Of a DNA stretch of 64,000 nt, positions 8,755-16,615 are shown in pieces. A model generated the notes under the pieces. That model was not told the DNA's origin. It saw nothing but the letters and a program-made list of their open reading frames with translations, and did not search any database. The position numbers and the translations under genes were made by a program. Each line of letters opens with the position of its first letter. Position 1 is the first letter of the stretch. This DNA is from an uncultured Candidatus Actinomarina sp. GTDB taxonomy: Bacteria; Actinomycetota; Acidimicrobiia; Actinomarinales; Actinomarinaceae. The stretch spans positions 71,819-135,818 of the forward strand of contig CABZMN010000001.1 of NCBI GenBank assembly GCA_902526825.1. The letters run 5' to 3'.

Positions 8755-9756
8755 ATGAAAATCTCAATAGTTGGAGCTACTGGTCTTGTAGGGCGAAATA
8801 TAATTGAGCTCTGTGAAGAATTTTTTGACAATTCTGTTGAATACCATCTTTATGCATCCAAAGAGTCTGAAGGCAAAACACTGCAAGTTAATGGTAAAGA
8901 AGTTCTCATTAGAGAGTTAAGTTCAAAAAATATTGAGTCATGCGATATTGCTTTGTTTTCAGCTGGAGGAGAAAGATCAAGAGAATTTGCAAATCAATTT
9001 GTAGACAAAGGGGCTTTCGTAATCGATAATTCATCATCTTTCAGAATGGAAAAAACAGTTCCTCTTGTTGTTTACGGTATTAATGAAGACATAATAAAAA
9101 ACGATTCGAAAATTATAGCCAATCCAAACTGTACAACTATGGCCCTTGTTATGGCTTTAAAACCATTACATGATATTTTTAATTTATTAAGTATTGTTCC
9201 AGTTTCATATCAAGCTGTTTCAGGTTCTGGTAAGAGTGCAATTGAATCGTTAGAAAATGAACTTGCTAACCTTTCAACACCAGGATCAGCACCTGATGAA
9301 AAATATTATCAATCCCAGATAGCGAAGAATGTAATTCCAATTGCTGGAAATATTTCAGAAAATGGATACTCAGATGAAGAAATGAAGTTTTCTAATGAGT
9401 CAAAAAAGATTTTGGACATACCGGACTTAAATGTTGAACCATCTAATGCAAGGGTAGGGGTTGAAACTGGACATGGTATATTTTGTACTGCAACATTTGA
9501 AAAAGACGTTGATGTTGAATCGGCTATTGAATCATTGGAAGCATTTGAAGGTATAGAATACTGGAAAGAAACTTATCCGACACCTCTTGATGCTCAAGGA
9601 AATAAAAATATCTTAGTCTCAAGAATGAGATCCGGTCTTACAAGCAACAAAATACTAAACTTCTGGGCAGTCGGTGACAATCTCTTAAAAGGAGCAGCAT
9701 TGAATGCTGTTCAAATTGCTAACCACCTATACAAAAATGATTTCTATACCAAATAA
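8755..9756 (+). CDS. asd: Aspartate-semialdehyde dehydrogenase
   Basis: A 333-residue NADP-dependent enzyme reducing aspartyl phosphate to aspartate semialdehyde. The N terminus has the nucleotide-binding IVGATGLVGRN. The catalytic Cys lies in NPNCTTMAL, and SYQAVSGSGKSAIESL and the late GDNLLKGAALNAVQIA segment match the family. The length is normal. The ATG directly abuts the lysC stop, so translation is coupled. Its 3' end overlaps the start of the downstream acyltransferase by 20 bases. Confidence 0.95.
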   Translation: MKISIVGATGLVGRNIIELCEEFFDNSVEYHLYASKESEGKTLQVNGKEVLIRELSSKNIESCDIALFSAGGERSREFANQFVDKGAFVIDNSSSFRMEKTVPLVVYGINEDIIKNDSKIIANPNCTTMALVMALKPLHDIFNLLSIVPVSYQAVSGSGKSAIESLENELANLSTPGSAPDEKYYQSQIAKNVIPIAGNISENGYSDEEMKFSNESKKILDIPDLNVEPSNARVGVETGHGIFCTATFEKDVDVESAIESLEAFEGIEYWKETYPTPLDAQGNKNILVSRMRSGLTSNKILNFWAVGDNLLKGAALNAVQIANHLYKNDFYTK

Positions 9757-10408
9757 AGTTCCTAGAAAGAAAAGAGTTTTTCTAGGACCTTTGAGTAGGA
9801 AAATACTTAAACTTTCAAACTGGGAAATTACAGGTGAATTTCCGAACTATAAAAAAATAATATTAATTGGAGTACCTCATACAGCAAATAGAGATGCCTG
9901 GTACGCACTTCTTGCAGTACTGGCTTTGGATTTAAAGATAAATTTTTTTGGTGCAAGATGGATATTTACCAGACTTCCAAGCCCTTATACTTTTTCAAAA
10001 GATGTTGATCGTTTAGGAATTCCCTGGCCTTTAGGGTGGTTACAAAAATTAATACTTTTAAAACTTGGAGGAATACCAGTTTATAGAAATAAATCAAAAG
10101 GATTAATAAAGGGTGCTGTAGAAGAATTTTCTAAAATGGAAGAATATGTTCTTGCAATTGCTCCAGAAGCTGGGACAGAGCAGGTTAAAAAATTTAGAAG
10201 TGGATTTTATTATTTAGCAAAAGAACTGAATATACCTTACTTACCAATCGAGTTAGATTTTAAAAATAGAAGGTTTCATGTACAAAAAGAACAGTTCGTA
10301 TCGATGTCATTTGAAGAAGAGTCTAAAAAAATTATTTCACTTTTTGAAGGGGTAGAAGGAGCTTTAAGAGAATTTAAAATGCTAGAAGAAACGGAAGAAA
10401 AAGACTAA
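9737..10408 (+). CDS. Lysophospholipid acyltransferase-family protein
   Basis: A 223-residue PlsC-like acyltransferase. HTANRD gives the catalytic HX4D motif (about residues 48-53), GGIPVYR is the third family block, and IAPEAGTEQVKKFRSG resembles the PEGTR block. It probably transfers an acyl group to a glycerol-phosphate-like acceptor at the membrane. An open frame extends upstream to 9704, but the ATG at 9737 gives a shorter overlap with asd and the family-like N terminus. The 3' end overlaps the convergent DUF554 gene by 35 bases, the longest convergent overlap in the window. Confidence 0.8.
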   Translation: MISIPNKVPRKKRVFLGPLSRKILKLSNWEITGEFPNYKKIILIGVPHTANRDAWYALLAVLALDLKINFFGARWIFTRLPSPYTFSKDVDRLGIPWPLGWLQKLILLKLGGIPVYRNKSKGLIKGAVEEFSKMEEYVLAIAPEAGTEQVKKFRSGFYYLAKELNIPYLPIELDFKNRRFHVQKEQFVSMSFEEESKKIISLFEGVEGALREFKMLEETEEKD

Positions 10409-11057
10409 GCATATAATTTCCTACAGGAATTTTTTTTAATCCTAACAAGTTTATTCCAACACCTATTAACAATACCCCTCCAATTCCTGCAATCGAGTCA
10501 GATATTTGTTGTTCAATATTTGTGTTAATTAATAAAGCAAACAAAGTAAATATTCCTTGATAGATCAATATTGAGACACCCGAGTATACAGCTCCTTTAC
10601 CACCACTTGAAGTTATAAAAATTACCAGGATACAGTCTAAAGCAGTTTTTATTAATAACAATTCTAAGTTTGACTCGACAACATCAAAGAAAGGCCCAAT
10701 AATTGCTAGTGGTCCAGTAATTACAATTAATGTAGTTGTTAGATAGCTTTCTATAAATTTAGTTTGATCACTTTCACCTTTTTCAAATTTTAAATAGAGA
10801 TAATCTCCAAAATTTTTTACTTTATTTTCAATCTTTAAGTAGCTTCCAATAATTGAGCCAACTATTACAGCAAACAGGGTGAACATAAAATCTGGACTTT
10901 TTAAAGTTTCTCTGAACCCTAAAGCCAAAACTAAAAGACCGAGTGGTAGGAGATTTTCATCAAAGTTTTTGAGTTCTTTTTTAAAAATTATTCTGGCAAG
11001 AATACCAGAGACAATAACACCAAATCCATTAATAAGCGTTCCAATTCCTGGGATCAT
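10374..11057 (-). CDS. DUF554-family membrane protein
   Basis: A 227-residue integral membrane protein with about seven hydrophobic segments and the glycine-rich pattern of DUF554 (GTLINGFGVIVSG at the N terminus, GKGAVYSGVSIL in the middle, a final GLKKIPVGNYMLSL). DUF554 proteins are predicted transporters of unknown substrate. Its start codon overlaps the dcd stop by one base (TAATG), so it is probably translated from the dcd transcript. The C terminus overlaps the convergent acyltransferase by 35 bases. No function is assigned. Confidence 0.8.
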   Translation of the reverse strand: MIPGIGTLINGFGVIVSGILARIIFKKELKNFDENLLPLGLLVLALGFRETLKSPDFMFTLFAVIVGSIIGSYLKIENKVKNFGDYLYLKFEKGESDQTKFIESYLTTTLIVITGPLAIIGPFFDVVESNLELLLIKTALDCILVIFITSSGGKGAVYSGVSILIYQGIFTLFALLINTNIEQQISDSIAGIGGVLLIGVGINLLGLKKIPVGNYMLSLFLPFLLAF

Positions 11058-11620
11058 TAGTTGCTAAAATCGCTATGGCTTTTACTTGGTGTAGGCCCTT
11101 CTTGGCCTTGATACTTACTTCCATAGCTTACGTCACCATACTCAGCCTCTGAAGGTGAATTTAAATAATAGAAAGATATTTGTCCAATTTTCATCTCTGG
11201 ATATATTTTGATTGGTAAGTTTGCAACATTTGAAAGTTCTAATGTTAAATAACCTGAAAATCCAGGATCAACAAATCCTGCAGTTGAGTGAATTAATAAA
11301 CCTATCCTGCCTAGTGATGACTTACCTTCAAGTCTTGCAACAATCTTATTTGATAAAGCAACTTTTTCATAGGTTGTGCCCAAAACAAATTCTCCAGGAT
11401 GGAGCACAAATGGTTCATCCTTTGAAGCCTCCACCAGAGTAGTTAAATCTTCTTGAGGTGATTTCGGATCTATATGACTATATTTATGATTTTCAAAAAC
11501 TCTGAATTCTGTCCCAACCCTTAAATCAACACTAGAGGGTTGTATATATCCTTGATCTAAAGGTGATATCTCGATCCACTTATCTTCTAAGGCTCTTTTA
11601 ATATCTTTATCTGAAAGCAT
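11057..11620 (-). CDS. dcd: dCTP deaminase, bifunctional dCTP deaminase/dUTPase type
   Basis: A 187-residue trimeric-fold enzyme. The active-site segments are [10 protein letters not shown] (about 93-102) and [13 protein letters not shown] (about 105-117). The AGF after HST, in place of the AHR of E. coli Dcd, and the C-terminal [14 protein letters not shown] tail match the mycobacterial and archaeal enzymes that carry out both dCTP deamination and dUTP hydrolysis, giving dUMP directly. It fits with the dgt and deoxyribonucleotidase genes at 1.7-3.2 kb. It is the first gene of a pair with DUF554. Confidence 0.93.
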   Translation of the reverse strand: MLSDKDIKRALEDKWIEISPLDQGYIQPSSVDLRVGTEFRVFENHKYSHIDPKSPQEDLTTLVEASKDEPFVLHPGEFVLGTTYEKVALSNKIVARLEGKSSLGRIGLLIHSTAGFVDPGFSGYLTLELSNVANLPIKIYPEMKIGQISFYYLNSPSEAEYGDVSYGSKYQGQEGPTPSKSHSDFSN

Positions 11621-11665
11621 TTTTCCTCACGTTTAAAGAATATACTAATCTAAAAATTTTTGTTT

Positions 11666-11866
11666 TTAATTATTTAGCAAAGAAGCAACTGTCCATATAG
11701 TAATTATGAATCCTATTGTCCCCAAAAAAATTGTTCTTGATTTGTAAAACTCATTATCGTTTTTATCTTTATTTATAAAAGCAAGAAAGCTACCAGCAAA
11801 CATAGCTGAGCCAAGGCCTAACATTAAAAGTCTTATAGTTAAATCGAGCGCAAATGGGTCATTCAT
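11666..11866 (-). CDS. Small hypothetical membrane protein
   Basis: About 66 residues when started at the ATG at 11866; the frame could extend to 11902, but that would overlap the divergent kinase gene's start. Two transmembrane helices are visible (IRLLMLGLGSAMFAGSFLAF and the later IFLGTIGFIITIWTVASLL) joined by a charged loop with KDKNDNEFYKSR. I do not recognise a family. It stands alone, 45 bases upstream of dcd on the same strand. The membrane character is clear; the function is not. Confidence 0.55.
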   Translation of the reverse strand: MNDPFALDLTIRLLMLGLGSAMFAGSFLAFINKDKNDNEFYKSRTIFLGTIGFIITIWTVASLLNN

Positions 11867-11892
11867 GACATTATTGTTATCATAATAAAATA

Positions 11893-12738
11893 ATGGATAC
11901 AAGAGATATAGTAGATATTTTTAATAGATTCGATATTTCATCAATCAAAGATGAGAGTAAATATAAAATATCTACATTGGGAAGTATTACAAATCTTAAC
12001 TATAAAGTTGAGATAGGTGATAAAAAATTTGTTCTAAGAGTGCCTGGAGAAAATCCAGATTTAATAAACAGAACATCTGAAGGATATAATGAAAAACTGA
12101 TTCAGAGTATCGGAATATCATTACCATTAATTGCATTTGAAGAAGAAACTGGTCTAAAAATTTCAGAATATTTTGAAGATTTATATACTTTTAAATCAAC
12201 CGATATGCTTGATATAAAATTTAGAGATGACGCATTGAACCTACTAACTATTCTGCATAATTCAGAACTTGAATTTAAAGAAAATTTCTCTCCTCTCAAC
12301 GTTTTTAAAAAATTAGTCAAAACGAATGACAAAATTGAAGATGAAGCAAAAACTGTCGGTGAAGAGATAGTCAAAGAACTGAACAAAATTGGCCTTGATA
12401 GTAAGCCATGTCATCAAGACCTCTACCACGCTAATTTTGTTTATTTTAAAGAAAAAGCATATTTGATTGACTGGGAATATTCATCACAAGGGGATCCATT
12501 CTTTGACTACGCAGATTTTATATGGCAGAACGAGCTAGAAGATAATACCGAAATAACTAATGATATTTATTCAAAAATTGGAATTAACAATGATCAACTT
12601 AAAACAAAAATGGAATTATTTCAGATTTTATCAATGATTACTTGGGGCTTTTGGGCAAAAAGAAAATCTCCAAAAGACAATAGAGGTCAAGAAGCATTAA
12701 TTTCCGCACTAGAAAAGTATGATAATAATTTTTCTTAA
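11893..12738 (+). CDS. Choline/ethanolamine kinase-like phosphotransferase
   Basis: A 281-residue protein of the aminoglycoside phosphotransferase/choline kinase fold. The catalytic loop HQDLYHAN (about 174-181) supplies the HxDxxxxN motif, and LIDWEYSSQGDPFFDYADF (about 191-209) has the metal-binding Asp and the choline-kinase-like glycine/aspartate pattern. FVLRVPGEN near residue 43 provides the ATP-site region. It probably phosphorylates a small alcohol such as choline or ethanolamine, or a sugar; no other lipid-headgroup gene lies next to it. Family good, substrate open. Confidence 0.75.
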   Translation: MDTRDIVDIFNRFDISSIKDESKYKISTLGSITNLNYKVEIGDKKFVLRVPGENPDLINRTSEGYNEKLIQSIGISLPLIAFEEETGLKISEYFEDLYTFKSTDMLDIKFRDDALNLLTILHNSELEFKENFSPLNVFKKLVKTNDKIEDEAKTVGEEIVKELNKIGLDSKPCHQDLYHANFVYFKEKAYLIDWEYSSQGDPFFDYADFIWQNELEDNTEITNDIYSKIGINNDQLKTKMELFQILSMITWGFWAKRKSPKDNRGQEALISALEKYDNNFS

Positions 12739-12807
12739 AAGATTTAACTATATTAATCTACTTGGGTTAGAATTTCGCAGTACGAAAAAAGGATAAATTT
12801 AAATTTT

Positions 12808-12903
12808 ATGGGATCTTTGATTAAAAAAAGACGTAAGAAAATGTCTAAACATAAATACCGAAAACGTCGTAAATCAAATAGACATAAAAAGAAGTCTGTC
12901 TAA
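12808..12903 (+). CDS. 30S ribosomal protein bS22 (AURKAIP1/COX24-domain)
   Basis: A 31-residue, extremely basic peptide: MGSLIKKRRKKMSKHKYRKR, then RKSNRHKKKSV. The opening matches the actinobacterial bS22 proteins (MGSVIKKRRKRM-type), the AURKAIP1/COX24-domain peptide that binds the 30S decoding region. The ATG at 12808 follows an AAAAGGA-type ribosome binding site at 12786-12792, a rather long spacing. The stop TAA overlaps the stop of the convergent PAC2 gene (CTAA, 12900-12903). Its small size means automatic callers easily miss it. Confidence 0.88.
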   Translation: MGSLIKKRRKKMSKHKYRKRRKSNRHKKKSV

Positions 12904-13751
12904 AACTCTCTACCTTCACTATTAAGAAAATCTTCAATTTCCTCGACTAGATTATCCTCTGAAAAACTATCTTCAATGCTTACTTCTGCCTCTTCAAGTT
13001 TTGATACGTATTCAGCGAGATCTTCAGAGTTCTCCATAGCTTTACTAATTTTTGTATCAAACTGTTGTCCTTCTGACTGAATACCTGAATCATCTATATC
13101 AATTTTTAAGATTTCAGAAGTTTTATTCATTAAGGCACCAATACCCTTTGGGTAAGCGCCAGAACTTAAATAATGCGGAACTGCTGCCCATAAACCTGAA
13201 GTTTCTATTCCGTTACTTCTTAAGTCATGGCCAACAACACTAGTAATTCCAGTAGGTCCAGAATAATTTGTTGGAAGTACATTAAATCTTGAATTAAAAG
13301 TTGGATCATCGCTTACACCAAATATTGGTACTGGTAAAGTATGTGCAACTTGGCCAAAGAATGCACCTAATGTAACTGCTCTTTTTACCCCAAGTTCAAT
13401 TAGCACTTCTGATATATTCTGTGAATATTTTTTCCATTTCATTGAAGGTTCTTCTCCAAAGACTAAGATCACTTCTCTTTTAAGTTTGTAATCTTCAATA
13501 GAATAAAAAGTTGTTTGTGGCCAGTGAAAATTTCTTTCCCCAATTGCTTTTACTTCAACGACGGGCCTTCTCATTTGATAGTTATAAAATCCCTCGGAAT
13601 TAAGTTCTGCGAATGGTTCGACATCATAGGTACCACAAATATTTTCAATACAACCACTTGCAGTGTTACCAGCGTCACTCCATCCCTCAAAAGCAAGAAT
13701 TGCTACAGGGTCAGATAGAAGTGGCTTTCTATACCAAACAACATCTTCCAT
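12900..13751 (-). CDS. PAC2-family protein
   Basis: A 283-residue PAC2 protein (proteasome-assembly-chaperone-2-like fold), widespread in Actinomycetota. Typical features are the N-terminal DPVAILAFEGWSDAGNTAS, the central GVKRAVTLGAFFGQVAHTLP, and TGITSVVGHDLRSNG leading to AAVPHYLSSGAYPKGIGAL. The last 70 residues are acidic and likely helical. The cellular role is not established; homologues are often discussed with proteasome assembly or as ATP-grasp neighbours. No proteasome genes are in this window. The family assignment is confident. Confidence 0.85.
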   Translation of the reverse strand: MEDVVWYRKPLLSDPVAILAFEGWSDAGNTASGCIENICGTYDVEPFAELNSEGFYNYQMRRPVVEVKAIGERNFHWPQTTFYSIEDYKLKREVILVFGEEPSMKWKKYSQNISEVLIELGVKRAVTLGAFFGQVAHTLPVPIFGVSDDPTFNSRFNVLPTNYSGPTGITSVVGHDLRSNGIETSGLWAAVPHYLSSGAYPKGIGALMNKTSEILKIDIDDSGIQSEGQQFDTKISKAMENSEDLAEYVSKLEEAEVSIEDSFSEDNLVEEIEDFLNSEGREF

Positions 13752-13792
13752 AAACGAAGATTAATATTTAAAAAATTTTATATAAAAAGAAA

Positions 13793-15853
13793 TTAGAGTT
13801 TTCTGGATGAGTTTAAAACTACAGATAAACTCGATAACGCCATAGCTAAAGCAGCCATACTTGGAACAATACTCCCACTTACAGCAATTGGAATCATGAT
13901 TATGTTGTATATAAAGGCAAAAAATAAATTTTGAATAATTCTTTTATTTGAATTTTTTGAAATATTAAAAATTTTGTTTAATATTTCAAGGCCCCCTTTA
14001 AAAATAATAATGTCGCTAACACTTTGCGCGATTTGTGTGCTTTGAGAAAAGGATAAACTTACATTTGCTTGTTTGAGTGCAGGTGAATCATTAATTCCAT
14101 CGCCAATGAAACCTACCGTTTTATCCATCTGTTTTTCTTGAATATATTTTAATTTATCTTCTGGGGACTGATTGCCTAACACATTTTTGATATTTAAATC
14201 ATTTCCAATTTCTTTTACTTTTTCAGTTTTGTCTCCTGATAAAATTTCAATTTCATAATCTTTTGAAAGATCTTTAATAATATCTTTATTTACAGTTTTA
14301 TCTTCTACTAGCTTTACCTTATATTCCTCATTATCAATTATTAATTCAAGATCTCCTTTTAAATCATCTTTCGACCTAAAAACAGAAACTTTTTTGTTTT
14401 CAACAACTCCACTAACACCAATTCCTGGTGTTTCAATAAAATTATCTACAGGGAAGAGACTCAAATTTTTTATTTCCGATTCCAAAAGTATGCTTTTAGC
14501 AATAGGATGGTTTGATTTTTGTTCAACAGACGCAAGCACTCTCAATACTTCATCATCAACAATTTTACCTTTTGAATCTGATATGCTTTCTATTTTGAAA
14601 ATACCAGAAGTAAGAGTTCCAGTTTTATCAAAAACTATTGTGTCTAAATTTTTGAATCTTTGAAGATAGTCAAAATTTTTAAAAATAAAACCATTACGAT
14701 TTGAAACTGAGGCAGTCCTAAATAATACGATAGGAGTTGCAAGTCCTAGAGCACAAGGGCAGGCAACAACAAGAATTGCAATTGTTGAACTGATTGTCTC
14801 TGAAAAATCATTTTCTAATACAAATAATTTAATTATCATGTTTGCAAAACTTAAAATCAAAATAGAAGGAACAAAGATATTTGTTATTTTATCTACGAGA
14901 TCTTGAACTTCAGGCTTACTTGTCTGGGCTTTCAAAATTAATTTTTCAATATGGTTTAAAGTTGTCTCTCCCTCTTTTTTTACTACTTCAACTTCAATAT
15001 CATCACCAAGATTAATTGAACCAGATACAATTTCATCACCCTCTTTTTTTGTAAGAGGTTCGGATTCTCCAGAGATTACGCTTTCATCAACTTCAGAACT
15101 ACCACGTATGATTACACCATCAAGAGGAATGATTTCACCTTTCTTAACTATGATTACATCACTAATTTCAATCTGATTTAAAGGCTTGCGAACAGTTATT
15201 TGATTTTCGAAAACATTTACATCTTTGGGAATACTTTCGATTATGGAGTCTGATACTGAAACAGATGACTTAATTGAAATATCTTCTATAGTCTTACCAA
15301 GGAGAATGAAGCTAATTATGAATCCTCCTGTTTCTAAGTACATTAATTCTCCATTATTTGGCAAAATTCCAATGGCGAAAGAGGAGAGACTACCAATAGA
15401 GATTAATGTATCCATATTGAAATTAAGTTTTTTTATATTTTTTAAAGCAGATACGTGAAATTTTCTACCAAAAACAAAAATTATTAGTGAACCTATTCCT
15501 AATGCGGCGAGACCTTGATCAGCCCCAATGAGTGGGTTGATACTAAGCGTAAATATGAGAGAAAGAAACGGAGTAAGAAATTTTCTTATATTACTTTTTT
15601 TCTCCTCGGCTATTTCTTCTTGTGCTGAATATCCAATTGATCTAATTCGTTGAATATATTCATCTGAATTATTATCTTCGAGGTTAACTTCTAAGATTGC
15701 TTTTTTTAGGGGGAAGTTTACAACTACATCTTTGACAGATTTTTCTTTTGTTAGAACTCTCTCTATTCTTGCAGCACATGCTGCACAGGTCATTCCTTCA
15801 ACAGATAGAACTAACGTTTTTGTCTTAGCTGACAACGGTATAGCCTTGTTCAT
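13793..15853 (-). CDS. copA: Copper-exporting P1B-type ATPase CopA
   Basis: About 686 residues. An N-terminal heavy-metal domain with GMTCAACAAR is followed by eight predicted membrane helices, the intramembrane VACPCALGLATP (CPC) motif for Cu(I), the TGE loop SGESEPLT, the phosphorylation site FDKTGTLTSG and the hinge GDGINDSPAL. It pumps Cu(I) out of the cytoplasm. I place the start at the ATG at 15853; the open frame reaches 15871. Either way it overlaps the 3' end of copZ by about 30 bases, so chaperone and pump are translationally coupled. Confidence 0.92.
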   Translation of the reverse strand: MNKAIPLSAKTKTLVLSVEGMTCAACAARIERVLTKEKSVKDVVVNFPLKKAILEVNLEDNNSDEYIQRIRSIGYSAQEEIAEEKKSNIRKFLTPFLSLIFTLSINPLIGADQGLAALGIGSLIIFVFGRKFHVSALKNIKKLNFNMDTLISIGSLSSFAIGILPNNGELMYLETGGFIISFILLGKTIEDISIKSSVSVSDSIIESIPKDVNVFENQITVRKPLNQIEISDVIIVKKGEIIPLDGVIIRGSSEVDESVISGESEPLTKKEGDEIVSGSINLGDDIEVEVVKKEGETTLNHIEKLILKAQTSKPEVQDLVDKITNIFVPSILILSFANMIIKLFVLENDFSETISSTIAILVVACPCALGLATPIVLFRTASVSNRNGFIFKNFDYLQRFKNLDTIVFDKTGTLTSGIFKIESISDSKGKIVDDEVLRVLASVEQKSNHPIAKSILLESEIKNLSLFPVDNFIETPGIGVSGVVENKKVSVFRSKDDLKGDLELIIDNEEYKVKLVEDKTVNKDIIKDLSKDYEIEILSGDKTEKVKEIGNDLNIKNVLGNQSPEDKLKYIQEKQMDKTVGFIGDGINDSPALKQANVSLSFSQSTQIAQSVSDIIIFKGGLEILNKIFNISKNSNKRIIQNLFFAFIYNIIMIPIAVSGSIVPSMAALAMALSSLSVVLNSSRKL

Positions 15854-16028
15854 CAAGAAGTGATTTAACAAGATCTAAATTTATCTCTTCTGAGGACTCC
15901 AGTGTTACATTTTTTGTCTTAACGTCAACATTAACTGATTCAATATTTTCAACAGCTGACAAAGTGTTTACAATCGTACTTTTACAATGATCACAACTTA
16001 TTTCGGGAACGTTAAAATTAGTAGCCAT
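15825..16028 (-). CDS. copZ: Copper chaperone CopZ (heavy-metal-associated domain)
   Basis: A 67-residue single HMA domain. The metal-binding CDHC motif (about residues 10-13) sits in the usual first loop, followed by the amphipathic helix and the AVENIESVNVDVKTKNVTLES strand region. CopZ-type proteins deliver Cu(I) to CopA, which follows immediately and overlaps. The first motif residue is SCDHC rather than MTCxxC, a normal variation. The upstream small zinc-finger gene lies 51 bases away on the same strand and may be part of the operon. Confidence 0.88.
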   Translation of the reverse strand: MATNFNVPEISCDHCKSTIVNTLSAVENIESVNVDVKTKNVTLESSEEINLDLVKSLLDEQGYTVVS

Positions 16029-16079
16029 AATAAAATAATAATTGTTAGTTGTTTATATTGTTAAGTTGAATTTTTAAAC

Positions 16080-16274
16080 TTATGCAGTTTCTTGAAGAAT
16101 TCTTCCTCTAACTCTTGGGTATTTAACAGGAGCATGGTTAAAGCAGTGCTCTCTTTTGTTATAGATACTTAATTGAGTATTGCAAGATTCTTCTTTACAA
16201 ACTCTGCCCTGGTCAAAACTCTTTGAAGGTCTTATACCACCTTTAATTTGACTTGCTTTTAATCCGTCAGTCAT
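16080..16274 (-). CDS. Small C4-C12-C2-H zinc-finger-like protein, copper-operon paralogue
   Basis: A 64-residue basic protein with the spacing C-x4-C-x12-C-x2-H (CKEESC, then CFNH) and the conserved LSIYNK and YPRVRG blocks, likely a small zinc-binding finger. It is a clear paralogue of the protein at 37645-37848; the two share the Gly-Arg-Val-Cys start, SxYNK, CFxHAP and YPRVRG. It precedes copZ-copA on the same strand with a 51-base gap, and an 18-base perfect palindrome lies just upstream at 16288-16305. A regulatory or ribosome-associated role is possible, but nothing in the sequence proves it. Confidence 0.72.
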   Translation of the reverse strand: MTDGLKASQIKGGIRPSKSFDQGRVCKEESCNTQLSIYNKREHCFNHAPVKYPRVRGRILQETA

Positions 16275-16287
16275 TTAATTCCCCACT

Positions 16288-16305
16288 TTGTGAATATATT
16301 CACAA
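16288..16305. promoter_or_regulatory. 18-base perfect palindrome, probable operator
   Basis: TTGTGAATATATTCACAA is an exact inverted repeat. It lies 13 bases upstream of the minus-strand zinc-finger/copper genes and 73 bases upstream of the selenoprotein on the plus strand. The TGAA-n6-TTCA geometry resembles operators of ArsR/SmtB-type metal sensors; no such regulator gene is in the window. The operator role is inferred. Confidence 0.6.
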
Positions 16306-16320
16306 GCTTAACAAACATTT

Positions 16321-16340
16321 GAAAAACCTGCAAGTTTTTC
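16321..16340. promoter_or_regulatory. 20-base near-perfect palindrome in the divergent region
   Basis: GAAAAACCTGCAAGTTTTTC pairs in nine of ten positions, with one C/A mismatch in the inner arm. It lies 15 bases from the 18-base palindrome and just upstream of a TATAGT box at 16362-16367. It may be a second operator site; the regulator is unknown. Confidence 0.4.
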
Positions 16341-16378
16341 CAAACTTTTTATCCAGCTACGTATAGTAACATTTGTTT

Positions 16379-16615
16379 ATGGAAATCAAACTAGAATTTT
16401 GTATTGTTTGAAACTATACACCCCGTGCAGTTAGTACGGTAGAAGACATACTTGAAAAATACGGAAAAGAAGTAAAATCCATTGATCTTATTCCAGGAAC
16501 AGGTGGTGTTTTTGAATTGTATTTAAATGGTGAACTTATTTATTCAAAACTTGAAACTGGAAGGCATACAAACGAAGGTGAAATATTAGAGTTAATGGAA
16601 AAAGCACTTAGTTGA
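16379..16615 (+). CDS. SelW-like (Rdx family) selenoprotein with in-frame UGA
   Basis: This is a 78-residue frame that must read the TGA at 16409-16411 as selenocysteine. It begins MEIKLEFCIVU, so Cys8 and Sec11 form the CxxU redox motif of Rdx/SelW-type thioredoxin-fold proteins. The IPGTGGVFELYLNG and YSKLETGRHTNEGEI segments match the rest of that family. The next TGA (16613-16615) is taken as the stop. A hairpin 11 bases after the UGA fits a bacterial SECIS. There is no clear ribosome binding site, and a TATAGT box at 16362-16367 would place transcription start about five bases before the ATG, so the mRNA may be nearly leaderless. It overlaps the TauE gene by four bases. Confidence 0.85.
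16423..16439 (+). promoter_or_regulatory. Putative bacterial SECIS hairpin of the SelW-like gene
   Basis: CCGTGC (16423-16428) pairs with GTACGG (16434-16439), including one G-U, around the five-base loop AGTTA. The stem starts 11 bases after the UGA codon, within the window used by bacterial SelB. A Gly/Cys substitution is not an alternative here because the codon is TGA. Confidence 0.55.

Noticed and set aside
16379-16411. Possible pseudogene or nonsense mutation in the small frame before the TauE gene
   Set aside because: The frame continues past the TGA with full Rdx-family similarity, the codon falls exactly in the CxxU redox position, a hairpin follows, and selD in the same window also uses UGA as Sec.
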